From Terriglobus sp. RCC_193 (GTDB taxonomy: Bacteria; Acidobacteriota; Terriglobia; Terriglobales; Acidobacteriaceae): 64,000 nt of DNA. Within the stretch, counting starts at the first letter, position 1; each line of letters begins with the position of its first letter. The position numbers and the translations under genes are program-made. Below the pieces are notes generated by a model. It saw only the letters and a list, made by a program, of their open reading frames with translations. It had not been told where the DNA came from and made no database searches. The stretch covers positions 1,178,001 to 1,242,000 of the forward strand of contig NZ_JBFUPK010000001.1 of assembly GCF_041355105.1 (NCBI RefSeq). The letters run 5' to 3'. This document shows, one piece after another, positions 8,481 through 17,703 of this stretch.

Positions 8481-11110
8481 CGTTCACTCCAGCGGATGCT
8501 TCGCATACTGTTCTGCGCTGGTGCCGCAAGGTTGCGAGCCCACTCCGCCAGATGCGTGTAATCTTCCGCAACCGGCGATTCCGGTGCGTAATCCATAACG
8601 GTCATACCTTCGGCCAGCGCCTCTGCAACGGCAGGCGAGCGCCGGATCAGCACCGGCAACAGACGATCGCCGAGTTGCTGACGCAGCACCTCGCGCACAT
8701 CCAGATGAAGCGGCAAGGAGGCATCAAACTGGTTCAAGACATAGTAAGGGCGGACTGGACGGCCCTCTGCATCCTGCGTTCCCGCAAAGAAGCGCTCCAT
8801 GTTCTTAATGCCGAGAACCGAGTTCATGTCCGGTGAAATCGGCACCAGAATCTTGGCCTGCTTTTCTGCAAGACGGCGACCCAGCCATGCGCTGGGGCTG
8901 TTCAGATCCAGCAGAATACGCTGCGTGCCGCGCGCATGCTGTGCGATCTCTTCCAGGAGTGCCGCCTGTCCTTCGTCATCGTTATGCATGCCCTCTGCCT
9001 CGTAATTCACCATGAAAACCGGTGCGTCCCTGCTGTCCGGTGGAGGCGAGAAGGTCCGCACTACATTCGGCCGCAATTCGCGTGCGCCAAAGTAATACGG
9101 CAGCAGGCCGTGGGGCGTGGCGTCTGCCAGAAGAACACGTTCCCCCATGGAGGACAGCGTGCGTCCAATGGTAGCCACCATACTCGTCTTGCCCACGCCG
9201 CCGGACAGCGACATGACACAGAGCGTCGGTACTGGAATTTCCTGATTTCGCGCAGGTGCCGGCTCTGAGGATGTTTCCGTGTTTCCGCCGACCAGTCCCT
9301 TCAGCGCGAACCATCGTGCGGCAACCCGTTCGCGCGATTGCTGCAGGGTGTCTCCCGAAGGACGCGAGGCTGGCTGGCTCGAAGCCTCGCTGGAACCCGG
9401 CCTCGCCTGCGGCACTTCGGCCACGCGTTGAGCGGCAGGCAGTGTGGTCGGCTGAACATCGCGCATGGCACGGATGTCCGAAATACGTTCGACACCGCGT
9501 GTCTCTGAAACCCGTGCAGATGGCAACTCGTGACGATCGCTGTCTCTCCGCGTCTCGGTCCGGGAAGCAGGAAACCGATCCGGCAAGGGAGGAAGGTTGA
9601 ATCCACCATCCGACGCAGGCACAAACTGCCCGGAATACGCCGATGGACGCGACCGTTGCTCTTCACGAACGCTCTCTTCGCCATAGGAGCGATCTTCCCG
9701 GGCGGAAATGCGTTCGCTGGGAATGGCACGCTCCTGCGGTTCCGTTGCGTGCCGTTCCTGACGCGAAGAAGCCTCAGGCACGCGCGCATCACGTCCGAAC
9801 CATTCCGGACGTCCCTCCGGAGAACGCACTGGCTCATCCCGATGCGTCGGCGGCAATGTGGCATCCGACCAGCGTCGATCCGTGGGAAGGCGGCGCATAG
9901 CCTTCAGAGACTCTGCACTATATTCCGCGGCTTCGCTGACAGGCTGGGCGATGGGTTCCTGGCGCGAGCGACGGGTTGTGCGCGCGGAAATGTCCGTTGC
10001 CGACTCGCGACGGCGCACACGTGAGTTGTCCAACACGTGTGTATTGCCCGGCTCCGGGTCCACAGAACGCATCACACGGCGGTCCGGCCCTTCGTCCGAT
10101 GCAGAGGACGGCCGGGAAGCAGAAGCGCGCGGTGGAATATGCAGATCACGCGGAGCGGAATTCGGGTCAGAAGCGGTACGCGCCGGAGCCGGAGTTACAG
10201 AAGAAGCGCTCCTGCGGTCAAGCCGGTGATCGTAGTAACCGGCATCATCAATTTCGTATTCGTGCGAATCGCCAGAGCGATGCAGACGATCCAGCTCATC
10301 CGGACGATTGCGCTCCCGTGTGTCTTCCGGGGTTTCTGTACGGCGTTCCGGATAGGCATAGCTCTCCGTGTAAGGAGAACGCGAACCAGAGCTACGCGGA
10401 CGGATACCGGAAGAAAAGAGGCCGTGCGGATCGCGCTCCGGCGCCGTGGCCGCGGGCATTTCGGCGCTCCCCTTCGAGCGGTGGTAATTTTCCGTGATCC
10501 TGCGTTCTGAGGAGACGCGCTGCGGAACGGAACTGCGAACACCCTTGCCCGGAGCAAATGCCGTGGGCTCCAAATGACCTGCGTAATAGTAGGGATCGTT
10601 GATTTCGCCGGGCAGTTCTTCACGAGTGGAATCGCGGTAGCGGGCGTCAGCTTCTGCGTAACGGGCCGCCTGTTCCTCCACGCGTCGCCGCGCTTCTTCC
10701 ATCTCCCGCTGTGCGTCTTCAAGAGCGCGCTTCAGGTTTTCGGCTGTTTCCACGTGACGCTGAGCGGCCTGGCGTTCATGGCTGGCGCGCTCCTCAGCCA
10801 GATGGCGCGCCTCTTCTGCTTCCTTGCGGGCAACTTCGCCGGCTGCGTCCTGCTCCCTGAGGCGCGCTTCTTCCAGCTCACGTGCGGCAGCTTCTTCCCT
10901 GGAGCGTGCGGCATCCAGTTCTGCCTGACGTTGCGCCTCCACCACACGGTGACGCTGTTGCGCCCGGTGTTCGCGGCGTTCCGCGGAAAAATCACGGTAC
11001 TTTCCACCGTGGACATTCGCCCAGGTGTACAGCACGGCAACATCTTCCGGCGTCTCCGGAGCTCCCGTGAGATGTTCGTCTTCTGCCGGATTCATGCTGC
11101 TATCGTCCAT
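8477..11110 (-). CDS. BcsQ-like ParA/MinD ATPase with a 600-residue N-terminal extension
   Basis: The C-terminal 240 residues form a ParA/MinD-type ATPase with a deviant Walker A, SGGVGKTS at 635-642, like BcsQ (YhjQ), which localises cellulose synthesis at the cell pole or membrane. The first ~60 residues contain a segment (about 22-42, ending YRDFSAERR) that resembles N-termini of BcsR/BcsP-type accessory proteins, from memory. Residues about 45-150 are Glu/Arg/Ala-rich and probably coiled coil. Residues about 150-620 are polar, Arg/Ser/Pro/Glu-rich and likely disordered. The length of 877 is far above the ~250 usual for BcsQ. It is first in the operon, with GGCGGAGAG upstream of the ATG; the 268 bp between it and the tRNA must hold the promoter, but I could not pick a convincing one. 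Confidence 0.82.
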   Translation of the reverse strand: MDDSSMNPAEDEHLTGAPETPEDVAVLYTWANVHGGKYRDFSAERREHRAQQRHRVVEAQRQAELDAARSREEAAARELEEARLREQDAAGEVARKEAEEARHLAEERASHERQAAQRHVETAENLKRALEDAQREMEEARRRVEEQAARYAEADARYRDSTREELPGEINDPYYYAGHLEPTAFAPGKGVRSSVPQRVSSERRITENYHRSKGSAEMPAATAPERDPHGLFSSGIRPRSSGSRSPYTESYAYPERRTETPEDTRERNRPDELDRLHRSGDSHEYEIDDAGYYDHRLDRRSASSVTPAPARTASDPNSAPRDLHIPPRASASRPSSASDEGPDRRVMRSVDPEPGNTHVLDNSRVRRRESATDISARTTRRSRQEPIAQPVSEAAEYSAESLKAMRRLPTDRRWSDATLPPTHRDEPVRSPEGRPEWFGRDARVPEASSRQERHATEPQERAIPSERISAREDRSYGEESVREEQRSRPSAYSGQFVPASDGGFNLPPLPDRFPASRTETRRDSDRHELPSARVSETRGVERISDIRAMRDVQPTTLPAAQRVAEVPQARPGSSEASSQPASRPSGDTLQQSRERVAARWFALKGLVGGNTETSSEPAPARNQEIPVPTLCVMSLSGGVGKTSMVATIGRTLSSMGERVLLADATPHGLLPYYFGARELRPNVVRTFSPPPDSRDAPVFMVNYEAEGMHNDDEGQAALLEEIAQHARGTQRILLDLNSPSAWLGRRLAEKQAKILVPISPDMNSVLGIKNMERFFAGTQDAEGRPVRPYYVLNQFDASLPLHLDVREVLRQQLGDRLLPVLIRRSPAVAEALAEGMTVMDYAPESPVAEDYTHLAEWARNLAAPAQNSMRSIRWSER

Positions 11111-11378
11111 GCTTCCGTTCTCTCCGCCTTACTTCAAGGGCATCCTCAAAACCGGCACAATAACAAAAGCGGCCACAACGGGCCGTCGCCAGTTTCAGAC
11201 CGGCAATCGGACGAGGTTTGCACATCAGGTGGTGCGAAATACAGTCTGCTTGAGGAGAGGCTACGTTCCTTACCATCTCAAGTCAACCTACGTATCTGCC
11301 ACTAAAGTTGCAAGGGGTACCCAGCGCGGAACACCCAGCACCGTAACGGGAAAAAGTTTGAAAATAATCAGGTGGGAA

Positions 11379-11454
11379 TGGTGAGAGGTCTGGGGCTCGA
11401 ACCCAGGACCAGCGCCTTAAAAGGGCGATGCTCTACCAACTGAGCTAACCTCTC
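11379..11454 (-). tRNA. tRNA-Lys (TTT anticodon)
   Basis: Read on the minus strand, the 7-bp acceptor stem (GAGAGGT with ACCTCTC), a D arm with AGCTCAGTTGGTAGAGC, an anticodon loop CTTTTAA with anticodon TTT, and a T arm containing GGTTCGAGCC all fit a canonical cloverleaf. The discriminator is A and the CCA end is encoded (11381-11379). It lies about 270 bp upstream of the cellulose operon on the same strand. Confidence 0.96.
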
Positions 11455-11588
11455 GAACAATTCAAGAATACCTGATTCTGATCAGAATGTCGGCCCGGCC
11501 TGCGGTGGAAGAGTGGCCCAGATAGGCGACACGAACCGTTCGCGATACTCCCTGAGGCTGTCTCCGCGCTATTCGTCGTGATCCCGGC

Positions 11589-13073
11589 TTACTTTGCACA
11601 GCCTGCCGTCATCTTCTTCACAATGTTAGTGGTGGAGAAGCCCTCCACAGTGGGCACGATCTCCACGCGGCCACCAGCAGCAAGAACATCTTCATGCCCC
11701 ACAACCGTCTCCACGGAATAATCGCCACCCTTCACCAGGACATTCGGTTTGAGAGCGCGAATCAATTCCAGCGGCGTCTCCTCGTCAAAGAGCACCACCA
11801 TATCCACACAGCCCAGGGCAGCCATCACACGTGTGCGTTCGTTCTGGCCCACGATAGGACGTGTGGGCCCCTTCAGCTCGCTTACGGAACGATCTGTGTT
11901 CATCGCCACCACCAGCTTCGAACCATAGCGGCGGCAATCTTCCAGCAGGGTGACGTGGCCGATATGCAGCAGGTCAAAACAGCCGTTGGTGAACACGACC
12001 GTTTCGCCGGACTCCTGCCATTCAGCGATGCGCGCCGCTGCCCGTTCCCGATTCAGTACCTTTTCACCAGAGATGATGGCGCCGGAGACGGTGAGTTCGG
12101 CGACAATCTCATGCGCCGCTACCGGCACTGTTCCCAGTTTGGCAACGACGATGCCTGCGGCTACATTCGCCAGGTCCACCGCAGTTCCCACCTGCAGACC
12201 GCCGGCCAGACCGGCCGCCAGTGTTGCGATGACGGTATCGCCCGCACCCGATACGTCAAAGACTTCGCGCGCACGCGCCGGAGAATGAATTTCTTCGCCT
12301 TTGCCATCTGCATGAAGCACGCGGATGCCCTTCTCGCTCATGGTGACGGTAAGGTAATCCATCTGCAGCGAGTTCAACAGGTCGCGCCCTGCCTGCAGCA
12401 GAGCGTCCGTCTGGTGCACCGGGATGCCGGTGGCCAGGCTAAGCTCATGCAAATTGGGGCTGATGGTGGTGGCACCGCTGTACTTCGTCAGGTCGCGCGT
12501 CTTGGGATCTACCAGGACAGGAATGCCTCGGGAGCGCGCAGCGTCGATAACGGCATGACAGAGCGTGTCCGTCAATGCACCTTTTGCGTAATCCGACATG
12601 ATGACCGCATTTACCGCGGAAACAGCCTTCGTGGCAAAGTCGCGCAGAGCCTGGCAGTCGGTACCGCTGTATTCATCGCGGCTTTCCACGTCAATGCGCA
12701 TCAACTGTTGCGTGCGACTGACGACACGCGTCTTCGCAATCGTGGGAAGTCCACAATCGACCAGTCCAGAGGCGTCCACGCCGGAGCCTACGAGCAGAGA
12801 ACGCAGTTCCCTTCCGGCAACGTCGTCTGCAACAAACCCCGCAAGCGTGGCCTTCAAGCCAAGCCCGGCAAGGTTCATGGCAACGTTCGCTGCGCCGCCA
12901 GGCCGGGAATATTCACGAACCTGCCGCAGAACGGGAACAGGCGCTTCCGGCGAGATGCGTTCCACATCGCCCACAATGTAGCGGTCAATCATGACATCGC
13001 CAATCACCAACACGCTGAGGCTGCCGAAGCCATCCTCCAGCAGGTCAAGTACCTTGTGCAACTCGGGAAGCAT
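11589..13073 (-). CDS. hldE: Bifunctional heptose-7-phosphate kinase / heptose-1-phosphate adenylyltransferase
   Basis: HldE performs two steps of ADP-heptose synthesis for LPS inner core: phosphorylation of D-glycero-D-manno-heptose 7-phosphate and adenylyl transfer to heptose 1-phosphate. The N-terminal two thirds is a PfkB/ribokinase fold with the signature DVSGAGDT and an early GDVMIDRY. The C-terminal ~140 residues are a nucleotidyltransferase with NGCFDLLHIGH, containing the HxGH motif. At 494 residues it is the usual full length. AAGGAGAGGC precedes the ATG. It starts 9 nt after the stop of the upstream heptosyltransferase gene, so both are probably one transcript. Partner enzymes gmhA and hldD lie at 38278-39881. 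Confidence 0.96.
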   Translation of the reverse strand: MLPELHKVLDLLEDGFGSLSVLVIGDVMIDRYIVGDVERISPEAPVPVLRQVREYSRPGGAANVAMNLAGLGLKATLAGFVADDVAGRELRSLLVGSGVDASGLVDCGLPTIAKTRVVSRTQQLMRIDVESRDEYSGTDCQALRDFATKAVSAVNAVIMSDYAKGALTDTLCHAVIDAARSRGIPVLVDPKTRDLTKYSGATTISPNLHELSLATGIPVHQTDALLQAGRDLLNSLQMDYLTVTMSEKGIRVLHADGKGEEIHSPARAREVFDVSGAGDTVIATLAAGLAGGLQVGTAVDLANVAAGIVVAKLGTVPVAAHEIVAELTVSGAIISGEKVLNRERAAARIAEWQESGETVVFTNGCFDLLHIGHVTLLEDCRRYGSKLVVAMNTDRSVSELKGPTRPIVGQNERTRVMAALGCVDMVVLFDEETPLELIRALKPNVLVKGGDYSVETVVGHEDVLAAGGRVEIVPTVEGFSTTNIVKKMTAGCAK

Positions 13074-13082
13074 GCCTCTCCT

Positions 13083-14207
13083 TCAAGACGTCTTTGTGAC
13101 GGACATCTTCATGGTAGCCGTTAGTGCAGCCAGGACTTCGTCCACGGTGATAGAAAGCAGACATTTGCGCTTTTGTTCTACGCAGGTCTCCAGGGCGCAT
13201 CCCCAACAGTCAACATGGTGATAGATCACGCGATGCCCTTCACCAAAGGGGAACCACATGCGGGGCTTGTTGCGCGCTGCAAAGATCGCGACACAAGGCG
13301 TCTGCACCGACGCCGCAAGATGCATGGGGCCACTGTCATGCCCCAGAAACACGCGGCATCTGCTGAAGGCGGCAGCGCTCTCCCGCGGCGATAGCTTGCC
13401 GCAGAGATTCACGACAGGACCGGCGCCCGCAACGGAACACCAGCCATCCGACGCAAACTCACTCGCCTCTGACTCTTCCGGTGCGCCCGCAAGCACCAGG
13501 CCGTGGTTCGGGTAGAGCTCTGCCACTCGAGATAGCAGAGCACGCCAGTTGTCGCGCCCCCAATCCTTCGCCTGCACCTTGGTTCCTACACTGACGGCGA
13601 TACATGGCAGATGCGCCACGGGTTGCAGCAGGCGGTCGGCGGCGGCAAATTCTTCCTCTGCAAGCCGCATGTCCCAGCTTGCAGGCTCATTCAAATAGGC
13701 CTCTCCCAGCGCACCAATGTTGCGGGACAGCCGCGACGCTTCCGGCTCCAGCCTGCCCGCCGCATCCACCCGGCAGCGCTGCATGTCTTCGGTCACTGGA
13801 ACGCCGATGATATTGCGTATGCCACAGATGGAACGGAAGAAACGGAGGTCGCGCTCGGCTGTCACAGTGCCACGCGCCGACATCAGGTAGACCAGCGTAT
13901 CCGGACGGAAGCGGCGGATGCGCAGTGCCAGCTTCAGCAGCTCCAGTGGGCTACGCATGCCTACTGTGTAGCGCTCGTAGCCGTGGACAAGGCCGGACTC
14001 GCCCAGGACGGCCGCAGCTGCCGGAGCTTTACCAGAAACAGGAAAGTTGGTCAGCAGCCTGCGCTCAGCCGTGGGAAAGGCACGTTCCACCAAATGTAGC
14101 GATGGAAGCGCCACCAACGTGTCGCCCAGACTACCCAAGCGATAGATTAGTACCCTTCGTGCTTTGCGACTGATAGCGGCACCCCTGCCTATTCCCGTTA
14201 CACTCAT
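13083..14207 (-). CDS. ADP-heptose:LPS heptosyltransferase (GT9)
   Basis: This GT9 glycosyltransferase transfers heptose from ADP-heptose to the LPS inner core at the cytoplasmic face of the inner membrane. An N-terminal strand and loop, VLIYRLGSLGDTLVALPSL, and a C-terminal GHDSGPMHLAA motif are family hallmarks. I place the start at 14207 (374 residues) because an upstream in-frame start would run into the divergent DUF4254 gene and adds non-family sequence; the AGGTGAG close before this ATG is only a moderate ribosome site. The WaaC/WaaF/WaaQ subtype cannot be settled by eye. It is co-oriented with and 9 nt upstream of hldE. Confidence 0.88.
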   Translation of the reverse strand: MSVTGIGRGAAISRKARRVLIYRLGSLGDTLVALPSLHLVERAFPTAERRLLTNFPVSGKAPAAAAVLGESGLVHGYERYTVGMRSPLELLKLALRIRRFRPDTLVYLMSARGTVTAERDLRFFRSICGIRNIIGVPVTEDMQRCRVDAAGRLEPEASRLSRNIGALGEAYLNEPASWDMRLAEEEFAAADRLLQPVAHLPCIAVSVGTKVQAKDWGRDNWRALLSRVAELYPNHGLVLAGAPEESEASEFASDGWCSVAGAGPVVNLCGKLSPRESAAAFSRCRVFLGHDSGPMHLAASVQTPCVAIFAARNKPRMWFPFGEGHRVIYHHVDCWGCALETCVEQKRKCLLSITVDEVLAALTATMKMSVTKTS

Positions 14208-14218
14208 TCTCACCTGCC

Positions 14219-14869
14219 ATGCTACATGCCGACACCGCTTACGACCCCACGCCAGAACCGACACACCTGCTGGACGCACAAGCCGAGACGCTACGTTTTG
14301 CGGAGCACACCGCACGGTGGCACGTCTCAGACTCAGCAGTTTCTGAAAGTGATCTGTCGCTCCGTTTACATCGCAGTAACTTTGATCTGTGGCACCTGGA
14401 GGATCGTGCGCGCGATACCAGCGCTACTGATGCGGTGATCGCCAATGTGAAGCGCGCCATTGACCAGACCAACCAGCGCCGCAATGATCTGGTGGAGGAG
14501 GTAGACAACGCGTTGATGACAGCGCTGATCGCCGCAGGGTTGCCGAATCCCCAGTCGCCGTTGCATTCAGAGACACCGGGCATGATCCTGGATCGGCTTT
14601 CGATTCTCTCCCTGAAGATCTTTCACACGGCTGAAGAGACGGAGCGGCAGGACGCATCCGAGGAGCATCGGGCACGCAGCCGTCAGCGACTGTCCATTCT
14701 GAAGGAACAACGCGCAGCCCTCACCGGCTGCCTGGCCGATCTATGGCAACAGGTGGTGCGAGGAGAACGCCGTTTTCAGCTCTACCGACAGATGAAGATG
14801 TATAACGATCCCACCCTGAATCCAGTGCTGTACGCTGCGGCGAAACGCAACTCGATGCCAGGCTCTTGA
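14219..14869 (+). CDS. DUF4254 family protein
   Basis: The 216-residue protein has the pattern of the DUF4254 family: an early ARWH motif followed by NFDLWHLEDRARD and a helical segment rich in Asn, Gln and Arg (IDQTNQRRNDLVEEVD). It appears mostly alpha-helical, without signal peptide or membrane segments, so it is probably cytoplasmic. Its function is not known. DUF4254 genes often sit beside heptosyltransferase genes, and here the start codon is 11 bp from the start of the divergent GT9 gene, which supports a link to LPS synthesis (inference). The region 14870-14971 downstream shows nothing distinctive. Confidence 0.8.
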   Translation: MLHADTAYDPTPEPTHLLDAQAETLRFAEHTARWHVSDSAVSESDLSLRLHRSNFDLWHLEDRARDTSATDAVIANVKRAIDQTNQRRNDLVEEVDNALMTALIAAGLPNPQSPLHSETPGMILDRLSILSLKIFHTAEETERQDASEEHRARSRQRLSILKEQRAALTGCLADLWQQVVRGERRFQLYRQMKMYNDPTLNPVLYAAAKRNSMPGS

Positions 14870-14971
14870 CCGCGTCGCAACACTCCCGTATAACGCATAG
14901 CGAACACCCGTTGCCAAGTTCATACGTTTTCCCCCTAAACAAACGGCATACGGAAATCTTTCAGGACACTC

Positions 14972-15562
14972 ATGCCAGCCGCAAAAACCGCAACTTCCAA
15001 GACCTCTGCAAAATCCGGCAAGAATGATGCCGCCGGAAAGCCCTCACGCACCATCGCAGGCACCGTGGCACCTCCGCAGGACGAACTGCGGCAGCAAATT
15101 CTGCGGCAATACGAAGAAGCAGTCCGCGCCATGCAGCAGGGCAACTATGCCGCCGCGCATCCGTCACTGGAAAAACTGCTGCTGATTGCTCCGACGGAAT
15201 TCATTGATCGTATCCGCATGTATCTTGCCGCCTGCGTCGCCCAGGCAAACCGTAAGACGGCGAGCTTCTCTTCCGCGGAAGAAAGGTATGACTACGCGAT
15301 CTCCCTGCTGAACGATGGGCAGTTTGACGATGCGCGGGACCACCTGAACGAGATTCTGAATGGCAACTCCGAAGCCGACTATGCGTTCTACGGCCTGGCG
15401 GTGCTCGCCTCTGTCACCGGCGACTCGCACAACTGCCTGGAGAGGCTTACGGAGGCGATCCGGCTGAATGGCCAGAACCGCATCCAGGCCCGCTCCGACT
15501 CCGACTTTCAGGACATGGCAGATGATCCTCGCTTTACGGAACTGCTATACCCGGAAGCGTAG
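14972..15562 (+). CDS. TPR-containing hypothetical protein
   Basis: A 196-residue soluble protein. Residues 1-35 are Lys/Ala/Ser/Thr-rich and probably disordered. Residues about 40-190 form helical repeats of TPR type (for example YEEAVRAMQQGNYAAAHPSL and YDYAISLLNDGQFDDARDHL). No signal peptide is evident, so a cytoplasmic protein-protein interaction role is likely, but no partner is indicated. It stands alone, and a strong hairpin terminator follows at 15582. Confidence 0.7.
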   Translation: MPAAKTATSKTSAKSGKNDAAGKPSRTIAGTVAPPQDELRQQILRQYEEAVRAMQQGNYAAAHPSLEKLLLIAPTEFIDRIRMYLAACVAQANRKTASFSSAEERYDYAISLLNDGQFDDARDHLNEILNGNSEADYAFYGLAVLASVTGDSHNCLERLTEAIRLNGQNRIQARSDSDFQDMADDPRFTELLYPEA

Positions 15563-15581
15563 GAAACCAAACTAAGCATCG

Positions 15582-15617
15582 AACCATAGGCCGGCATCTT
15601 GTCGGCCTGTGGTTTTC
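15582..15617 (+). terminator. Rho-independent-like terminator after the TPR gene
   Basis: A 12-nt arm AACCATAGGCCG (15582-15593) pairs with CGGCCTGTGGTT (15603-15614) with one mismatch, separated by a 9-nt loop and followed by TTCG. It lies 20 bp after the stop codon and separates this gene from the dehydrogenase gene. Confidence 0.7.
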
Positions 15618-15639
15618 GTGCGATTCGGCTACGGCTAAC

Positions 15640-16608
15640 ATGGAATCCATGAAGCCTATCCTTGCCGTGGCCCGCCGCTTCACCCCTGAAGTGGATGCGC
15701 GCATCAACCGCGATTTTGAGCCGCGCTGGAATCCCAACGAACAGCCGTGGACGCAGGACGAACTACTGCAGGCTGCCGATGGCGCCGATGCCATCCTCGT
15801 CTCGCCAGTGAACAAGCTGGATGCGCGATTCTTCTCGCTGCTTTCCAAATCTGTAAAAGTGATTGCCACTTTTTCCGTGGGATACGATCACGTGGACCTG
15901 GCCGCGGCGCACGCCAGAGGCATCCCTGTCGCGCACACACCGGGCGTGCTGACCGATGCGACTGCAGATGTGGCCATGCTGCTGCTTCTGGGGGCCTCGC
16001 GCCGCGCGTACGAGGCGCAACAGCGGCTCCGCAGCGGTCTATGGGCATCCGCAAAGGGGGACCTGCTGGGATGGTCTCTACAGGGCAAGGTGCTGGGTAT
16101 CTATGGGATGGGACGCATCGGTCAGGCGTTGGCACATCGTGCGCGCGCTTTCGGCATGCAGGTGCACTACAGCAATCGACGCAGACTCTCGCCGGAAGAA
16201 GAACAGGGAGCTGTTTTTCATGAGGACGCCGCTTCCCTGCTGCGTGTAAGCCAGTTTCTTTCGCTGAATGCGCCATCCTCGGAGCAGACGCGCCACTTCC
16301 TCCGGACAGAAAACATTGATCTACTGCCTGCTGGCGCAATCGTCATCAACACAGCACGCGGCGCACTGGTAAAGGACGACGACCTGATCGCAGCGCTGAA
16401 GTCCGGACGGATTGCCTCTGCGGGACTGGACGTCTTCGAAGGCGAACCAAACCTGAACCCCGGCTATCTCGACCAGCCAAACACATTTCTGCTGCCACAC
16501 ATCGGCAGTGCCACGGTGGAGACACGCACGGCGATGGGAATGCTGGCGCTGGACAACATTCAGGCCGTACTGAGCGGGAAACCCGCGCCCACGCTGCTGC
16601 GGGATTGA
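15640..16608 (+). CDS. D-2-hydroxyacid dehydrogenase (glyoxylate/hydroxypyruvate reductase type)
   Basis: NAD(P)H-dependent D-2-hydroxyacid dehydrogenase of 322 residues. The Rossmann motif GIYGMGRIGQALA, the substrate Arg region INTARGALV, an Asp/Glu in GLDVFEGEP and the catalytic His in LPHIGSAT are in the expected order. The pattern is closest to glyoxylate/hydroxypyruvate reductases (GyaR/GhrB), which interconvert glyoxylate and glycolate or hydroxypyruvate and glycerate. A second ATG lies 9 nt downstream (15649) and could be the true start; no strong ribosome site distinguishes them. It is followed 48 bp later by yvcK on the same strand. Confidence 0.87.
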   Translation: MESMKPILAVARRFTPEVDARINRDFEPRWNPNEQPWTQDELLQAADGADAILVSPVNKLDARFFSLLSKSVKVIATFSVGYDHVDLAAAHARGIPVAHTPGVLTDATADVAMLLLLGASRRAYEAQQRLRSGLWASAKGDLLGWSLQGKVLGIYGMGRIGQALAHRARAFGMQVHYSNRRRLSPEEEQGAVFHEDAASLLRVSQFLSLNAPSSEQTRHFLRTENIDLLPAGAIVINTARGALVKDDDLIAALKSGRIASAGLDVFEGEPNLNPGYLDQPNTFLLPHIGSATVETRTAMGMLALDNIQAVLSGKPAPTLLRD

Positions 16609-16656
16609 ACCGTAACCGAAAACAACTTCGTATAACGGAACGGGTACACTCCAGAA

Positions 16657-17703
16657 ATGCCTGACCCTGTAGCAAAGCAGCTTCGCGTGGTAGCCATTGG
16701 TGGGGGCACAGGCCTCTCCACGCTGCTGCGCGGCCTGAAGCGCTACGTGGACCCTGCGGACGGAGATGGTCACAACAAGGACACGTGTCTCAACGCACCA
16801 TGCCGCATTCGCAAACTGTCCGCACTGGTCACCGTGACGGATGACGGCGGCTCTTCCGGACGTCTCCGTGAAGACCTGCAGATGCTCCCTCCGGGCGATG
16901 TGCGCAACTGCGTCGCAGCCCTCAGCGAAGATGAACGCCTGCTGACCAAGCTGTTCCAGTACCGCTTCCCTGAGGGCGGGACAACGCATGCCCTCTCCGG
17001 TCATTCGTTTGGCAATCTTTTTCTGGCCGCGCTGACAGCCATTCACGGAGGCGATTTCGCCAAAGCCGTGCAGGCCTCGTCGCATATTCTGGCCGCGCGC
17101 GGCAACATCTATCCGGCTACGAACTCGCCTGTGACGCTGTCTGCCATCATGGATGACGGCTCCGTGGTTCATGGCGAAACGAACATCACCGCGTCGAAAC
17201 AACGCATTGCTGAACTGCGCATGCATCCCTCCGATGCACCTCCGATGCAGGAGGCACTGGAAGCGATTCGTGAAGCAGACATGATCACAGTGGGCCCCGG
17301 TTCGCTCTTCACTTCTCTCATCACAAACCTGCTGGTGAAGGGCATTCCAGAGGCGATTGCAGCATCCAAAGCGAAGCGTGTGTACATCGGCAACCTGATG
17401 ACACAGGCGAATGAATCCATTGGCCTGACCGCTTCAGAACACATGGAACGTATCCAGTCGCATACAGGCGGCCAACGGCTGTTCGACATTGCACTGTTGA
17501 ACACTGCACCCATTTCGCCAGCCCTTCTACAGCACTACGCCAGCAGCGGCCAGTTGCCCATTGAGGCCGATCTCGAACGCATTCGCGCTATGGGGGTAAC
17601 GCCCGTCACCGGCAGCTTTGTGCATGAAGACACGGTGCTGCGCCATGACTACGACCGCGTTGCCGACGCCCTGATGGATCTGACGGAGCGCGAGCCATCG
17701 TGA
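16657..17703 (+). CDS. yvcK: YvcK family protein (gluconeogenesis factor, CofD-like fold)
   Basis: The 348-residue protein has the YvcK/CofD-like opening VVAIGGGTGLSTLLRGLK, then TVTDDGGSSGRLRED with the conserved DDGGSSGRLR and PPGDVRNC, and SLFTSLITNLLVKGIPEA near the middle. YvcK proteins bind UDP-sugars and are required for growth on gluconeogenic carbon and for normal cell shape in Firmicutes; in Gram-negatives the role is less clear. No membrane segments. Its stop codon overlaps the start of the next gene by one base (TGATG), indicating coupled translation. Confidence 0.92.
   Translation: MPDPVAKQLRVVAIGGGTGLSTLLRGLKRYVDPADGDGHNKDTCLNAPCRIRKLSALVTVTDDGGSSGRLREDLQMLPPGDVRNCVAALSEDERLLTKLFQYRFPEGGTTHALSGHSFGNLFLAALTAIHGGDFAKAVQASSHILAARGNIYPATNSPVTLSAIMDDGSVVHGETNITASKQRIAELRMHPSDAPPMQEALEAIREADMITVGPGSLFTSLITNLLVKGIPEAIAASKAKRVYIGNLMTQANESIGLTASEHMERIQSHTGGQRLFDIALLNTAPISPALLQHYASSGQLPIEADLERIRAMGVTPVTGSFVHEDTVLRHDYDRVADALMDLTEREPS

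Noticed and set aside
7089-8561. Plus-strand frame of 490 codons opposite bcsAB
   Set aside because: Antisense to the cellulose synthase gene and without domain-like sequence.
11694-13124. Plus-strand frame of 476 codons opposite hldE
   Set aside because: Antisense to the clearly conserved kinase/adenylyltransferase gene and Gln/Arg/His-rich like other shadows.
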